37,884 nt of DNA from Candidatus Saccharimonadota bacterium (GCA_017418275.1 JAFONX010000010.1:1-37884), one strand, 5' to 3'. Shown: positions 7,769 through 15,659, counted from the stretch's first letter. Translations and numbers: made by a program. Notes: generated by a model not told the origin, from the letters alone.

Positions 7769-9154
7769 ATGAAAATAGCAACAAAAGTTGCTGTAATGGT
7801 TTTTATGGCTTTGTGTTTTTTCGGTCAAAAACACTGCTCAGCCACCCAACCAATATTAACCGAAAACAGCATTGAAAATGTTGCACGCGCAACACATGAT
7901 GAATTTATTGGCGAAGATGGTGAGCTTCACGAGGTAAATTTGCATCACGCACTAAAAGGTTCAGGCGAAGGCCTTTATTTGGTAGAAGATCTTAAAGGTC
8001 AATATCGCCTAAACTATACCGGCGCATCTGCCGGCTGGAGCGAAAGCCTTTGGAATAATTACGGCACAAACGCTACCGGAAAATCTCATGTCCTCGACGC
8101 AAGTCTGGAAGACGATTCGAATGGCTTCGGCAACAGCACTGGCGCCTATCTAGACATTGCTGATGATGCAAGTATCAAGAAGGCTTACTTCGCGATCGAA
8201 TTTGGCGAAGATAAAACCAATAAGTATTATCGCTACCCCGTTACAGTTTACTACGCTCCAGAAAAAGGCCAAGTCGATCCAACAACCAAGCAATTACTCT
8301 ATATAACCGATTACGCCCTAACAACCTATAACTACAGCGCAACTTCAGTTAAAGTTACCGACTATAACCACTTTGGCTGGGTAGACTTTACAGATTACAT
8401 TAGCAAGCACGGCAAGGGTTGGTATTATGTAGCAAATATCCCGATTAATACAAATACTACTGGAGACTGGTCTGCCGAATGGTCCATCATTACAATCGAA
8501 GAAAGCCCCAAATTCGATCGACGTGAGCTAAAGCTGTCTCTTGGTGCAGCCACACAAGGCGACACCAACGAATGGTCAGAATACAGTATCCCTATCGATG
8601 GATTAATGGGACGCGAAGGCGAAGTAGTCGGCCAAGCTTTTATTAGTATGACGGACATTGATACCGGCATTAGCGAAGCTCAAATCGGTCTAGACGTAGA
8701 TAATGGTATTTGGCAAAGTATCATCGCTACAAACGGCTCTCGTACGCTCGAGAAGCCCCTAAACTACATTAAGACCAAGAATACTGAGCCACTCGATATT
8801 GACGTTTTATACGAAAATACAATGCCATACTTCGAGCTAAATGATGGTCGCAAAATTCTACAATCCGGCGTCGATACAGAACTGCTCGAAATCGGTAATT
8901 CCGACAAGCATAATATTCATTTCCTTAACAATTCGACTAAGCTCGGCTGGAGGTTCAACCCGAAAGGCCATGTCCTAACTATGCATATTCTAGGTTTCAC
9001 TATCGGCATCGAAAACGATAAAGCAATCCTAAATGAAGAGCAAAATCCCAAGACTGCGAGCGACCAGCCTCTGCAAATCATTCCCCTATCTGTCGCACCA
9101 TTCATTTTTGCTATAGTATTCGGAGTATACTATAGGAGCAATTATCGTTCTTAA
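7769..9154 (+). CDS. Secreted surface protein with an NPKTA sortase-type tail
   Basis: 461 residues. Signal peptide at 1-25 (hydrophobic core AVMVFMALCFF, likely cleavage after CSA). The C terminus has NPKTAS at about residue 425, then a hydrophobic helix and the basic tail YYRSNYRS; this is a sortase sorting signal of the NPxTx type rather than LPxTG. The central part (about residues 75-270), with YLDIADDASIKKAYFAIEFG, a VKVTDY strand and a WSIITIEESP segment, resembles beta-sandwich adhesin-like domains of actinobacterial and Firmicutes surface proteins; that similarity is from memory and moderate. Monocistronic, with its own promoter, AAGGAG ribosome-binding site and terminator, divergent from the polysaccharide operon. 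Probable client of the sortase at 33143-34447. Confidence 0.75.
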   Translation: MKIATKVAVMVFMALCFFGQKHCSATQPILTENSIENVARATHDEFIGEDGELHEVNLHHALKGSGEGLYLVEDLKGQYRLNYTGASAGWSESLWNNYGTNATGKSHVLDASLEDDSNGFGNSTGAYLDIADDASIKKAYFAIEFGEDKTNKYYRYPVTVYYAPEKGQVDPTTKQLLYITDYALTTYNYSATSVKVTDYNHFGWVDFTDYISKHGKGWYYVANIPINTNTTGDWSAEWSIITIEESPKFDRRELKLSLGAATQGDTNEWSEYSIPIDGLMGREGEVVGQAFISMTDIDTGISEAQIGLDVDNGIWQSIIATNGSRTLEKPLNYIKTKNTEPLDIDVLYENTMPYFELNDGRKILQSGVDTELLEIGNSDKHNIHFLNNSTKLGWRFNPKGHVLTMHILGFTIGIENDKAILNEEQNPKTASDQPLQIIPLSVAPFIFAIVFGVYYRSNYRS

Positions 9155-9295
9155 CGAATTTTGCTCATGAAGTTTATATTTAGGATCGATGAGTTTTTGA
9201 TTACTTCTCATTTTTGACTTATTTAACCTCAAATATCAAACTGCGAGCGGAGCGAGCGTCGACGACATGATTACACCTCACGTCGAATACTACTC

Positions 9296-9331
9296 CAAAA
9301 AAACATCCTCATCAACTGAGGATATTTTTTA
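9296..9331. terminator. Bidirectional Rho-independent terminator
   Basis: ATCCTCA (9305-9311) pairs with TGAGGAT (9317-9323) around a 5-nt loop, with A-rich DNA on the left and T-rich on the right. It ends the surface protein gene and, on the other strand, typA. Confidence 0.85.
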
Positions 9332-9337
9332 TATTTA

Positions 9338-11152
9338 CTAATTCTTGCGAGCGCGTTTACGCATGACGGGATCAAGCTCCCTCTTGCGAAGGCGAAGGCT
9401 CTTTGGTGTAACTTCAAGCAGCTCATCTTCCATCAAGAAATCCAAACATTGTTCAAGAGAAAGCTGCGTGTATGGCGTAAGCTGAATTGCGCCGTCCGAA
9501 GCATGCGTACGCATATTTGTAAGCTGCTTCTCGCGACAAACGTTAATATCTAGTTCGTCTTTCTTCGACAAACCAACAATCATACCCTTGTAGACATCTA
9601 CCTGTGGCGGAATATACAGAATACCACGTGCCTGCGCCATATCGAGTGCATAGGCCGTACTCTGGCCATCTTCGCTCGCCACTAAAGCACCATTACGCGC
9701 CTGACGATAATGTGAAGTCACTAGCTGATAACCCTTTGGTAAAGTGTTCATAATTGCCGTACCCTTCGTATCAGTCAAAAGGCTATTACGTAAACCAATC
9801 AAAGCCTCGGTTGTAATCGTATAGCAGAAACGCGTTGCGCCAGTTGTGGTTAGTTCTTGAGAAACAAGTTCTGCCTTACGTACACCTAGCTCCTGAGAAA
9901 CTGCACCAACGAATTCACTCGAAACTTCAACCGTCAATTCCTCAACCGGTTCATATTCTTTACCGTCCTCAATCTTATAAACTACCTCTGGACGACCCAC
10001 TTCCATTTCGTAACCTTCGCGACGCATGGTTTCAATCAAGACTGAAAGATGAAGTTCGCCACGACCAGAAACTTTATAGCCAAGACCCTGCGGTTCGAGA
10101 CGAAGTGCGATGTTTGTTTCGAGCTCGCGCTTCAAACGATCGCCAATCTGGCGCGAAGTCGTAAACTCACCTTCACGACCCTTCAGTGGCGAAGTGTTAG
10201 GACCAATATAAATACTAAGCGTTGGTGCCTCGAGTTCAATTGTAGGAAGTGCTTCCGGAGCATCACCCGTCGCGATTGTGTCACCAATGCTTGCTTCGCT
10301 CAGACCCGCAAGCGCTACAATGTCACCAGCAATCGCAACATCAGCTTCCTCGCGGCCTAGACCGCGATAAGTAAAGAGGCGATCTACCTTACCCTTCACG
10401 GTCGAACCGTCAACTTTCATGATTGTAACATTCTCATTCTTCTTGAGTTTGCCACGGAAGATTTTGCCAATGGCATATTTACCAAGATAACTATCGGCTG
10501 CAAGCGCCGCTACAAGTAACTGAGCGCCCTTAGAGCTATCTGGGTCTACATTTGGTTCCGGAATTTCGTTAATAATCGCATCAAAGATAGCGTGCAAGTC
10601 ATTATCGAGCTCTGGAGTTTTACCAGCCTTACCATCACGGGCAACCGCATAATAAACAGGATATTTTAGCTGTTCTTCGCTAGTAGCAAGTTCAAGGAAG
10701 AGATCAGCGATTTCGTCTTCAACTTCACCGAGACGAGCTGCCGGTTTATCAATCTTATTTACGACCACGATTGGCTTCAAATTCATTTCAAGCGCCTTCT
10801 GGAGTACAAACTTCGTCTGCGGCATCGGGCCTTCCTGAGCGTCAACCACCAAAATCACGCCATCCGCCATATTAAGCGTACGCTCAACCTCGCCAGAAAA
10901 GTCGGCGTGACCGGGTGTATCAATAATATTAATCTTGTAACCGTTGTAATAAATTGCGGTTTGTTTAGCAGTAATTGTAATACCACGCTCGTGCTCCTGA
11001 TCGCCAGAATCCATAATGAGCGTCTGTCCCATTTCTGCCTGGTTATCACGGAAGGTATTACTCTGCTTCAAAAGCGCATCTACCAAAGTTGTTTTACCAT
11101 GGTCGACGTGCGCGATAATTGCTACATTGCGTAGCTTACTCTTGTCTTGCAT
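9338..11152 (-). CDS. typA: Translational GTPase BipA/TypA
   Basis: 604 residues, full family length. Ribosome-associated GTPase important for 50S assembly and growth at low temperature. G domain: P-loop AHVDHGKTTL (14-23), switch I region ERGITITAKQTA, DTPGHADFSGEVERTLNMAD (G3), NKID (G4). EF-G-like domains II, III and V follow, with RGELHLSVLIETMRREGYE and the BipA-specific C-terminal domain ending in a basic tail. Monocistronic, with its own extended -10 promoter and an 85-nt leader that can fold. The plus strand under this gene holds only shadow frames. Confidence 0.97.
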   Translation of the reverse strand: MQDKSKLRNVAIIAHVDHGKTTLVDALLKQSNTFRDNQAEMGQTLIMDSGDQEHERGITITAKQTAIYYNGYKINIIDTPGHADFSGEVERTLNMADGVILVVDAQEGPMPQTKFVLQKALEMNLKPIVVVNKIDKPAARLGEVEDEIADLFLELATSEEQLKYPVYYAVARDGKAGKTPELDNDLHAIFDAIINEIPEPNVDPDSSKGAQLLVAALAADSYLGKYAIGKIFRGKLKKNENVTIMKVDGSTVKGKVDRLFTYRGLGREEADVAIAGDIVALAGLSEASIGDTIATGDAPEALPTIELEAPTLSIYIGPNTSPLKGREGEFTTSRQIGDRLKRELETNIALRLEPQGLGYKVSGRGELHLSVLIETMRREGYEMEVGRPEVVYKIEDGKEYEPVEELTVEVSSEFVGAVSQELGVRKAELVSQELTTTGATRFCYTITTEALIGLRNSLLTDTKGTAIMNTLPKGYQLVTSHYRQARNGALVASEDGQSTAYALDMAQARGILYIPPQVDVYKGMIVGLSKKDELDINVCREKQLTNMRTHASDGAIQLTPYTQLSLEQCLDFLMEDELLEVTPKSLRLRKRELDPVMRKRARKN

Positions 11153-11243
11153 ACTTGCCCTTCTTTGAATAAATAAAACGAGCCTCTTCTGCGCCTCTAT
11201 TAGCGACTAGCTCGTCCCACTAATATCTTAAAATCTATCGGCT

Positions 11244-11272
11244 ATTATAACAGATATCGCCAAAATAGTAAA
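11244..11272 (-). promoter_or_regulatory. typA promoter
   Basis: Minus strand: -35 TTTACT (11267-11272), 17-nt spacer, extended -10 TGTTATAAT (hexamer 11244-11249). Transcription should start near 11237, giving a leader of about 85 nt. Confidence 0.75.
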
Positions 11273-11293
11273 GCTTTACTCGCTATATCTGGC

Positions 11294-11320
11294 CAAGAAA
11301 AAGCCGCCCATTACGGGCGG
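11294..11320 (-). terminator. Terminator after the frameshifted membrane protein gene
   Basis: On the minus strand CCGCCC pairs with GGGCGG (11315-11320 and 11304-11309) around GTAAT, followed by CTTTTTCTT. It sits 24 nt after the TAG that ends the displaced 3' reading frame (11344-11346). This supports that frame being the true 3' end of the gene. Confidence 0.85.
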
Positions 11321-11343
11321 ACCCACTTACGTTCAAATCATAT

Positions 11344-11574
11344 CTAAATTCCAGGCGTCTTCACTAGACAGGCCAGCTTCCTAAGAATTTTTAGCAATTC
11401 TTCGTCAGAAAGCCTCTTCGAATCACGCTGAGCCCACTTATAGCTAGCATTCAGTCTTTCGACAAAAAAGCGAAGCCTTTCGGCCCCGCTTAAGTTCTCT
11501 ACATCTTCTGTGCTAAGCGAATCGATGAATGGTTTATATAGACAAAATCTGCAATAAAAATCGTCAAGGCTAGA
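11344..11574 (-). pseudogene. Displaced 3' reading frame of the membrane protein gene at 11499-11942
   Basis: Minus-strand frame open from after TAG (11575-11577) to TAG (11344-11346), 76 codons. There is no ATG, GTG or TTG start in its first two thirds. The sequence is clearly protein-like: LYKPFIDSLSTEDVENLSG, then RLNASYKWAQRDSKRLSDEE and a final Leu/Lys-rich helix. It overlaps the end of the 147-residue upstream frame. One extra T in the T5 run at 11556-11560 (A5 on the plus strand) would join the two frames into one protein of about 199 residues that ends just before the terminator. Function unknown. Confidence 0.65.
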
Positions 11575-11942
11575 CTACTAAAGATAATCGTTAATAAGAA
11601 CATCAAACCACTAATCTCCGAATAAGATTGCATAGCAATGCTCGTGCTCACATTGTCGTTCGTTGTCTGAATCTCCCGATAAATGAGCTTCTCTGCTTCT
11701 GAAGCGTTCGCTATAATAGACTCCGCATTTTCGTCCACCGCATGAGTTACTGTCAAATCGCTAGGAGAAACCTCCTGAATCGCCATATAGCTCTGGAAGC
11801 AAACAATCGCCGCAATCGTCATCACAAGGCCAAGACCACCTAAAATAATGCCATCGACTGTTACTCTCGAGATAAACGGCCTATTCTTGGCATAAATTTG
11901 CTTGCGGGCACTTGCCGCATTTTTCGCAGTTTTTGTTGGCAT
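11499..11942 (-). CDS. Two-helix membrane protein of unknown function (frame probably broken near its end)
   Basis: As read, 147 residues: a basic N terminus, a helix at about residues 31-50, an extracytoplasmic loop with acidic and Gln/Ser-rich stretches, and a second helix at about 112-130 (LMFLLTIIFSSLALTIF). I recognise no family. The start at 11942 has AGGAAA about 8 nt upstream and an extended -10 TGCTATTAT further up. The last 18 residues are probably not native: the reading frame that looks coding after the second helix is the one at 11344-11574. The intact product would be two helices plus a charged cytoplasmic helical tail of about 65 residues. Confidence 0.6.
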   Translation of the reverse strand: MPTKTAKNAASARKQIYAKNRPFISRVTVDGIILGGLGLVMTIAAIVCFQSYMAIQEVSPSDLTVTHAVDENAESIIANASEAEKLIYREIQTTNDNVSTSIAMQSYSEISGLMFLLTIIFSSLALTIFIADFVYINHSSIRLAQKM

Positions 11943-12052
11943 TTTGTGTTTTCCTGTTTAGTTATTTTAATAATAGCACAAGCAAGATGTTTAAGCTCTT
12001 GCAAAAAGGCTTTAGCTCCTCAATAATAATAGATAGAAAAAGTGGAGGTAGA

Positions 12053-13018
12053 ATGAGTAAGTTTGACGATCAGTATATTGATCTTTGTAAGCGTATTTTG
12101 GCGCACGGCGAAAAAGTCACTAATTACAAAAAGACCGACAAGCGCAGCAAAAAAGTTGCTTCCGCTATTCCGGACCATCGCGCCCAGGCTACCAGTGCCG
12201 CCGAAACTATTCGTCTTCCTCACCAAGTTCTTCAATTTGACCTCGAAGAAGAATTCCCTATTCTCGTTTCAAAACAAGTCGGTTTTAAAACGGCCGTCCT
12301 TGAAATTCTCTGGATTTACCAAGTTGCTTCTAATGACGTTCGCTGGCTGCAAGAACATAATGTCAAAATTTGGAACGAATGGGAAATCACCGAAGACGGC
12401 AGCTACCAAGGTCGCAATATTAACCAAATCTTCGCCGAAAAGCACCCGACCGAAGCAAAGACAGATTTTGCCCACACCATCGGCACAGCTTACGGCTGGA
12501 TCGTAAACCGCTATGATCTCATTCGCAACCTCATAGAAACCCTTAAAAATAACCCAGGTAATCGCCGCATGGTGCTTAGCCTCTGGCAAAACGAATGGCT
12601 CGAAACCGCCGCTCTCCCTAGTTGCGTTTGGAACTCCCAATGGAACCTCATCGACGGCCGCCTAAATATTCTTGTAACTTCCCGCTCGTCCGATGTGCCC
12701 CTCGGCCTGCCCTTCAACGTCGTTCAATACGCCGTACTTTGCAATTTAATCGCACAATCCGTCGGTGCTCGCCCAGGTCAGTTCACTTTCGTTACAAACG
12801 ACGCCCATATCTACGCCAATCAAGTTGACGGCATCCGCGAACAAATTGCCCGCTACGATAAAGCCACCAAAGACGGCACTCTACCAAAAGCACCAAAGCT
12901 CTGGATTAACCCAAAGGTTAAAGATTTCTACAAATTCGACAACTCTCGCGAGCTCAAAGATATCCGTCTCGAAGGCTACGAGAATCTTGGCAAGATTGTA
13001 ATGCCAGTTACGGAGTAA
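12053..13018 (+). CDS. thyA: Thymidylate synthase
   Basis: Converts dUMP to dTMP using methylenetetrahydrofolate, in the cytoplasm. 321 residues, longer than the 264 of E. coli, with extra sequence in the first 60 residues and near the end. Catalytic Cys is in LPSCVW at about residue 191. It is followed by the Arg-containing SRSSDVPLGLPFNVVQYA, where Ser replaces the usual Cys of RSCD, and by NDAHIYANQVDGIREQI for folate and nucleotide binding. The start is ATG at 12053 with GGAGG 4 nt upstream; a longer open frame begins at 11912 but has no ribosome-binding site. A -35 TTGCAA and -10 AATAAT lie at about 12000-12028. It forms an operon with dihydrofolate reductase, which recycles its dihydrofolate product. 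Confidence 0.95.
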   Translation: MSKFDDQYIDLCKRILAHGEKVTNYKKTDKRSKKVASAIPDHRAQATSAAETIRLPHQVLQFDLEEEFPILVSKQVGFKTAVLEILWIYQVASNDVRWLQEHNVKIWNEWEITEDGSYQGRNINQIFAEKHPTEAKTDFAHTIGTAYGWIVNRYDLIRNLIETLKNNPGNRRMVLSLWQNEWLETAALPSCVWNSQWNLIDGRLNILVTSRSSDVPLGLPFNVVQYAVLCNLIAQSVGARPGQFTFVTNDAHIYANQVDGIREQIARYDKATKDGTLPKAPKLWINPKVKDFYKFDNSRELKDIRLEGYENLGKIVMPVTE

Positions 13019-13020
13019 AA

Positions 13021-13491
13021 ATGTTTAGTATTATAGCGGCAGTCGGCAAAAATAACGAGCTCGGCAAAAAAGGCGACCTGATTTTTCATATCAAAGAAGA
13101 TATGCAATTCTTCAAAGAAACCACCACAGGACATACGGTTGTCATGGGCTTTAAGACCTGGGAAAGCCTACCGAAAAAACTCCCAAATCGCAAAAATATC
13201 GTTGTGTCTTTTGAAGAAATCGAAGGTCCAGACGAATGTGTCACGGATTTAGTACAGTTCATCAAAGACAACGAAAATACCAACGAAGAAATTTTCGTAA
13301 TTGGCGGCGGCTCAATCTACGCGCAATTCATCGATCATGCCAAACGCATTTATCTAACCGAAATCAACGGCGAAGATAGCGAAGCTGATGTCTTCTTCCC
13401 TACTTTCGACAAATCCAAATACAAACGCACCGTACTTCAAAAAGGCAATTCGGGTAAACTAAGTTACGAAATGTGCCGTTACGAAGTTTAA
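13021..13491 (+). CDS. folA: Dihydrofolate reductase
   Basis: Reduces dihydrofolate with NADPH. 156 residues, typical length. Visible landmarks: SIIAAVGKNNELG at the N terminus, the catalytic acid in HIKEDMQFF (Asp at about residue 32), VVMGFKTWESLP, the dinucleotide-binding IFVIGGGSIYAQF near residue 98, and YLTEINGE. The neighbouring Trp of E. coli DHFR is Phe here. It starts 2 nt after the thyA stop, with CGGAG from the thyA end as ribosome-binding site, so the two are translationally linked. A strong terminator follows. Confidence 0.95.
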   Translation: MFSIIAAVGKNNELGKKGDLIFHIKEDMQFFKETTTGHTVVMGFKTWESLPKKLPNRKNIVVSFEEIEGPDECVTDLVQFIKDNENTNEEIFVIGGGSIYAQFIDHAKRIYLTEINGEDSEADVFFPTFDKSKYKRTVLQKGNSGKLSYEMCRYEV

Positions 13492-13498
13492 ATACTTG

Positions 13499-13534
13499 AA
13501 AAGACCTCTGCAAATTAAAGGGAGGTCTTTTTTA
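13499..13534 (+). terminator. Terminator of the thyA-folA operon
   Basis: AAGACCTC (13501-13508) pairs with GAGGTCTT (13522-13529) around a 13-nt loop, followed by a T run. Confidence 0.85.
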
Positions 13535-13578
13535 GCGCTTAGTCTTTACTCTTTTGACTATCTATGGCATAGTATTCG

Positions 13579-13595
13579 TACAGATTAAATCTGTA
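13579..13595 (+). promoter_or_regulatory. Perfect 17-bp palindrome, candidate operator
   Basis: TACAGATTAAATCTGTA: 8-bp arms around one central A, 89 nt before the start of the 13684 gene. The arms carry TACA/TGTA ends, as in several repressor boxes. A -35-like TTGACT lies about 25 bp upstream and TAAAAT (about 13601-13606) just downstream. Alternatively it could form an RNA hairpin in the leader. Confidence 0.45.
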
Positions 13596-13614
13596 GCTCA
13601 TTAAAATACTTGCG

Positions 13615-13664
13615 TTTCTGCACCCTACCACCACATGAACCAATCTACGGACTAAGTGCAGAAA
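13615..13664 (+). promoter_or_regulatory. Leader hairpin upstream of the 13684 gene
   Basis: TTTCTGCAC (13615-13623) is exactly complementary to GTGCAGAAA (13656-13664) across a 32-nt loop. The loop holds a six-codon ATG-to-TAA frame without a ribosome-binding site. The right arm ends 8 nt before AAGGAGG, so folding could affect access to the ribosome-binding site. Confidence 0.4.
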
Positions 13665-13683
13665 AACCAAAAGGAGGATTTTC

Positions 13684-14655
13684 ATGAATAAGTCAAATCC
13701 GATCGTTGCGATGCACCTTCTGCTCGCAACAGAAACTTTTGATTCTACAACGCTCAAGGTTTTAGCAAACATGGACCAGTCCGAACTCCGGAACAACCTC
13801 GCCATCCAGCGCCTTGAGGCAATGTTTAACACCTGTAAAAAATACGACAAGCTCGTCAACGACTCGACGCTCAAGTATTTTCCAGGTCACCAAACTGTTG
13901 CATTCAAAAGAAAAACCAAGCAACTCAATATGCTTGAGTTTGCCGAAGCCCTCACGGAAGATCCCTGCGATAAGTATTGCGTTGTTTCCACAATGCAGTG
14001 CATCGCCCAGATATTACGTTTTCGCTACGAAATTGATGACCTGGCCGAAAAAGCTCTGAATGACGCTATACAGAAGAACTTTAATATCGAATGTATCCGT
14101 AGTCAGCTTAGCAACACCTTCCTGACCGCTTCTTTTGACAAGCATTATGATTTCCCGAACGGACTCCAGAAAGTCATCAACTACGTCAAGCGCGACGAAC
14201 AGGCATACGTAATCCGTCCCAACGCAGTCTTTAATAGTATGTCGGAATTCGATATCGCGAGAGCCTATCGCTATTCAGACTACGCAAGATACTCTCTGCA
14301 TACTCTCGGCGAAGCGCTTGCTATGACATGCCCAATCTGGATTGCAGCCGTCACAGGCAATCGCGACTACAACTTCGAGGATTTCATGTTAGACTTCCCT
14401 ATTGTAGATATTATAAAACTCTATATAGAGGAAGCTCGCGAGACCTACGGCGATTGCGAATCAGAAGAAGCACTTCTTGAGAAGCTCCAAACAAACCCGA
14501 GCATCTTCTATGATCCCGAAGAAGAGCCGAGATGTGGCGAATTCGAACCTGGCGACAAAGAAGATCTCAGCGGCACTATCAGAGATATCAAGAATGATTT
14601 CCCTGATATTGCAAGGATCCTCTTTGAAGACTTCTCGTTCATCTCCGTCCAATAA
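13684..14655 (+). CDS. Unrecognised cytoplasmic protein, 323 residues
   Basis: No signal peptide or membrane helix and no motif I recognise. Mostly helical: Leu-rich helices at about residues 1-55, a Cys-containing segment DPCDKYCVVSTMQCIAQILR at about 93-112, and a strongly acidic C-terminal quarter (EEARETYGDCESEEALLEKL, then DPEEEPRCGEFEPGDKEDLS). The start has AAGGAGGA 6 nt upstream. Monocistronic, with a palindrome and a long leader hairpin upstream and a terminator at 14680-14709. Codon use is like its neighbours. I have no function to offer. Its general style (AGGAGG start, helical, soluble, own terminator) is like the proteins at 27388 and 28170, but I see no convincing alignment. Confidence 0.75.
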   Translation: MNKSNPIVAMHLLLATETFDSTTLKVLANMDQSELRNNLAIQRLEAMFNTCKKYDKLVNDSTLKYFPGHQTVAFKRKTKQLNMLEFAEALTEDPCDKYCVVSTMQCIAQILRFRYEIDDLAEKALNDAIQKNFNIECIRSQLSNTFLTASFDKHYDFPNGLQKVINYVKRDEQAYVIRPNAVFNSMSEFDIARAYRYSDYARYSLHTLGEALAMTCPIWIAAVTGNRDYNFEDFMLDFPIVDIIKLYIEEARETYGDCESEEALLEKLQTNPSIFYDPEEEPRCGEFEPGDKEDLSGTIRDIKNDFPDIARILFEDFSFISVQ

Positions 14656-14679
14656 AGCAAGTATCAATTCTAAAAAGGC

Positions 14680-14709
14680 GAGCCCCCACTTTTAAGCGGG
14701 GGCTTTTTC
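14680..14709 (+). terminator. Terminator of the 13684 gene
   Basis: AGCCCCC (14681-14687) pairs with GGGGGCT (14698-14704), followed by TTTTTCT. The 14710-14796 interval holds only a weak hairpin (CCTCTA/TAGAGG) and no gene. Confidence 0.85.
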
Positions 14710-14796
14710 TTGCCGCCCACCAGAAAAACATAAAAAATAGCCCAAAGGGCAAAACTATAAGTTGAGCAATGACATCCTCTAATTTTGATAGAGGAG

Positions 14797-14822
14797 ACAA
14801 AAAGCGCCCATTACTGGGCGCC
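14797..14822 (-). terminator. Terminator overlapping the stop of the 14811 gene
   Basis: Minus strand GCGCCC pairs with GGGCGC around AGTAAT, followed by TTTTTG. The TAA stop of the gene lies in the loop, so the last codons form part of the stem. Confidence 0.8.
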
Positions 14823-15371
14823 ACGGCCGAATAGCCGTGCGAAGAAGCCGGGCTTCTTCTGAGGAGTGCTGGTGACGCTGGAAGCGCCGGAAATAGCGAT
14901 CTTACCCTGATACTCGTCTGGGAAGCCGAATTTGATTTTACCCTTGCGAAACCTAATGAGGTCTCCGAGCGAGGCGATTTTATGTCCGAGCTTATCGAAC
15001 TTATCGCTTTGCTCGTCGAAATGCGTTTCTCTATAAGCCTCATTTTTAGCGTTGAATTCGTCGATGTCGGCGGAGCGTTCTGCCTTGAGGCGTTCTTGGA
15101 GAGCTTCCAGTTCGGCGAGTGGCATTTCGGCATATTCGTCATAATCGACAATCCAGTCCTGCTCCATGAGCCACCTAACATTCTCAGGTTCCTTATAAGC
15201 ACATTCAAACCGGAAACCATCAGTTGGACCATTCATAAAAAAGAAGGAGCTATCTTCATCGCCACTGAACATTTCATTAAGAATGCCACCAGGAAAGCCG
15301 TTGAGTTCATGCATAATATGTGCGAACTCATATTTCTGCAAATAGACTCTATCACCGATTTTGAGTTTCAT
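14811..15371 (-). CDS. Unrecognised protein with central coiled coil and amphipathic tail
   Basis: 186 residues, no membrane helix. The N-terminal part (1-80) is mixed alpha/beta with MKLKIGDRVYLQKYEF, then a charged coiled coil at about 84-130 (LAELEALQERLKAERSAD). A Ser/Thr-rich linker leads to the C-terminal KKPGFFARLFGRGAQ, a short basic-aromatic amphipathic end of the type often used for membrane association. Start ATG at 15371 with AAAGGAGG 8 nt upstream. Its own extended -10 promoter is at 15438-15465, and its terminator overlaps the stop. Function unknown. Confidence 0.75.
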   Translation of the reverse strand: MKLKIGDRVYLQKYEFAHIMHELNGFPGGILNEMFSGDEDSSFFFMNGPTDGFRFECAYKEPENVRWLMEQDWIVDYDEYAEMPLAELEALQERLKAERSADIDEFNAKNEAYRETHFDEQSDKFDKLGHKIASLGDLIRFRKGKIKFGFPDEYQGKIAISGASSVTSTPQKKPGFFARLFGRGAQ

Positions 15372-15437
15372 AACTTATTCCTCCTTTAGTATAGTGATAG
15401 CCAGCAATAAAAAGAGCGTAATTCTACCTACTATAGT

Positions 15438-15465
15438 ATAATAACATACTTTTTTAAAAAATCAA
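15438..15465 (-). promoter_or_regulatory. Promoter of the 14811 gene
   Basis: Minus strand: -35 TTGATT (15460-15465), 16-nt spacer, extended -10 TGTTATTAT (hexamer 15438-15443). The 15466-15576 stretch upstream holds no gene, only one copy of a 16-bp repeat. Confidence 0.7.
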
Positions 15466-15507
15466 TGTGCGTAAGTCTAGCCATAACAGCATCATCATTG
15501 CGTACGT

Positions 15508-15523
15508 AGGGATTTAACAGACA
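15508..15523 (+). repeat. 16-bp direct repeat, copy 1
   Basis: AGGGATTTAACAGACA; the second identical copy is at 15601-15616, 93 bp away. The first copy lies in otherwise featureless DNA. Confidence 0.6.
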
Positions 15524-15576
15524 AAAATATAGAGATAAATCGTAGTTTTTGGCGTGTTTTTGCTTCGAAAAAGGTA

Positions 15577-15604
15577 TAAAAATAGCCCTCTATTTTGTTG
15601 AGGG
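15577..15604 (-). terminator. Terminator of tRNA-Val
   Basis: Minus strand CCCTC (15600-15604) pairs with GAGGG (15586-15590) around a 9-nt loop, followed by CTATTTTTAT. It overlaps the second copy of the 16-bp repeat. Confidence 0.65.
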
Positions 15605-15616
15605 ATTTAACAGACA
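15601..15616 (+). repeat. 16-bp direct repeat, copy 2
   Basis: AGGGATTTAACAGACA, identical to 15508-15523. It is followed at once by another TTAACAG. This copy forms part of the tRNA-Val terminator stem. Confidence 0.6.
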
Positions 15617-15659
15617 TTAACAGATTACGGAATAGTCGAAAATAATTTTATAACCTGAA

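Noticed and set aside
11912-12052. Longer thymidylate synthase starting at 11912
   Set aside because: The extra 47 residues have no ribosome-binding site and overlap the divergent gene's start; GGAGG lies before the ATG at 12053.
14639-15232. 197-codon minus-strand frame overlapping the 14811 gene
   Set aside because: It crosses two terminators, is Ser/Arg-rich without structure, and has no ribosome-binding site; the 186-residue frame has a promoter and AAAGGAGG.
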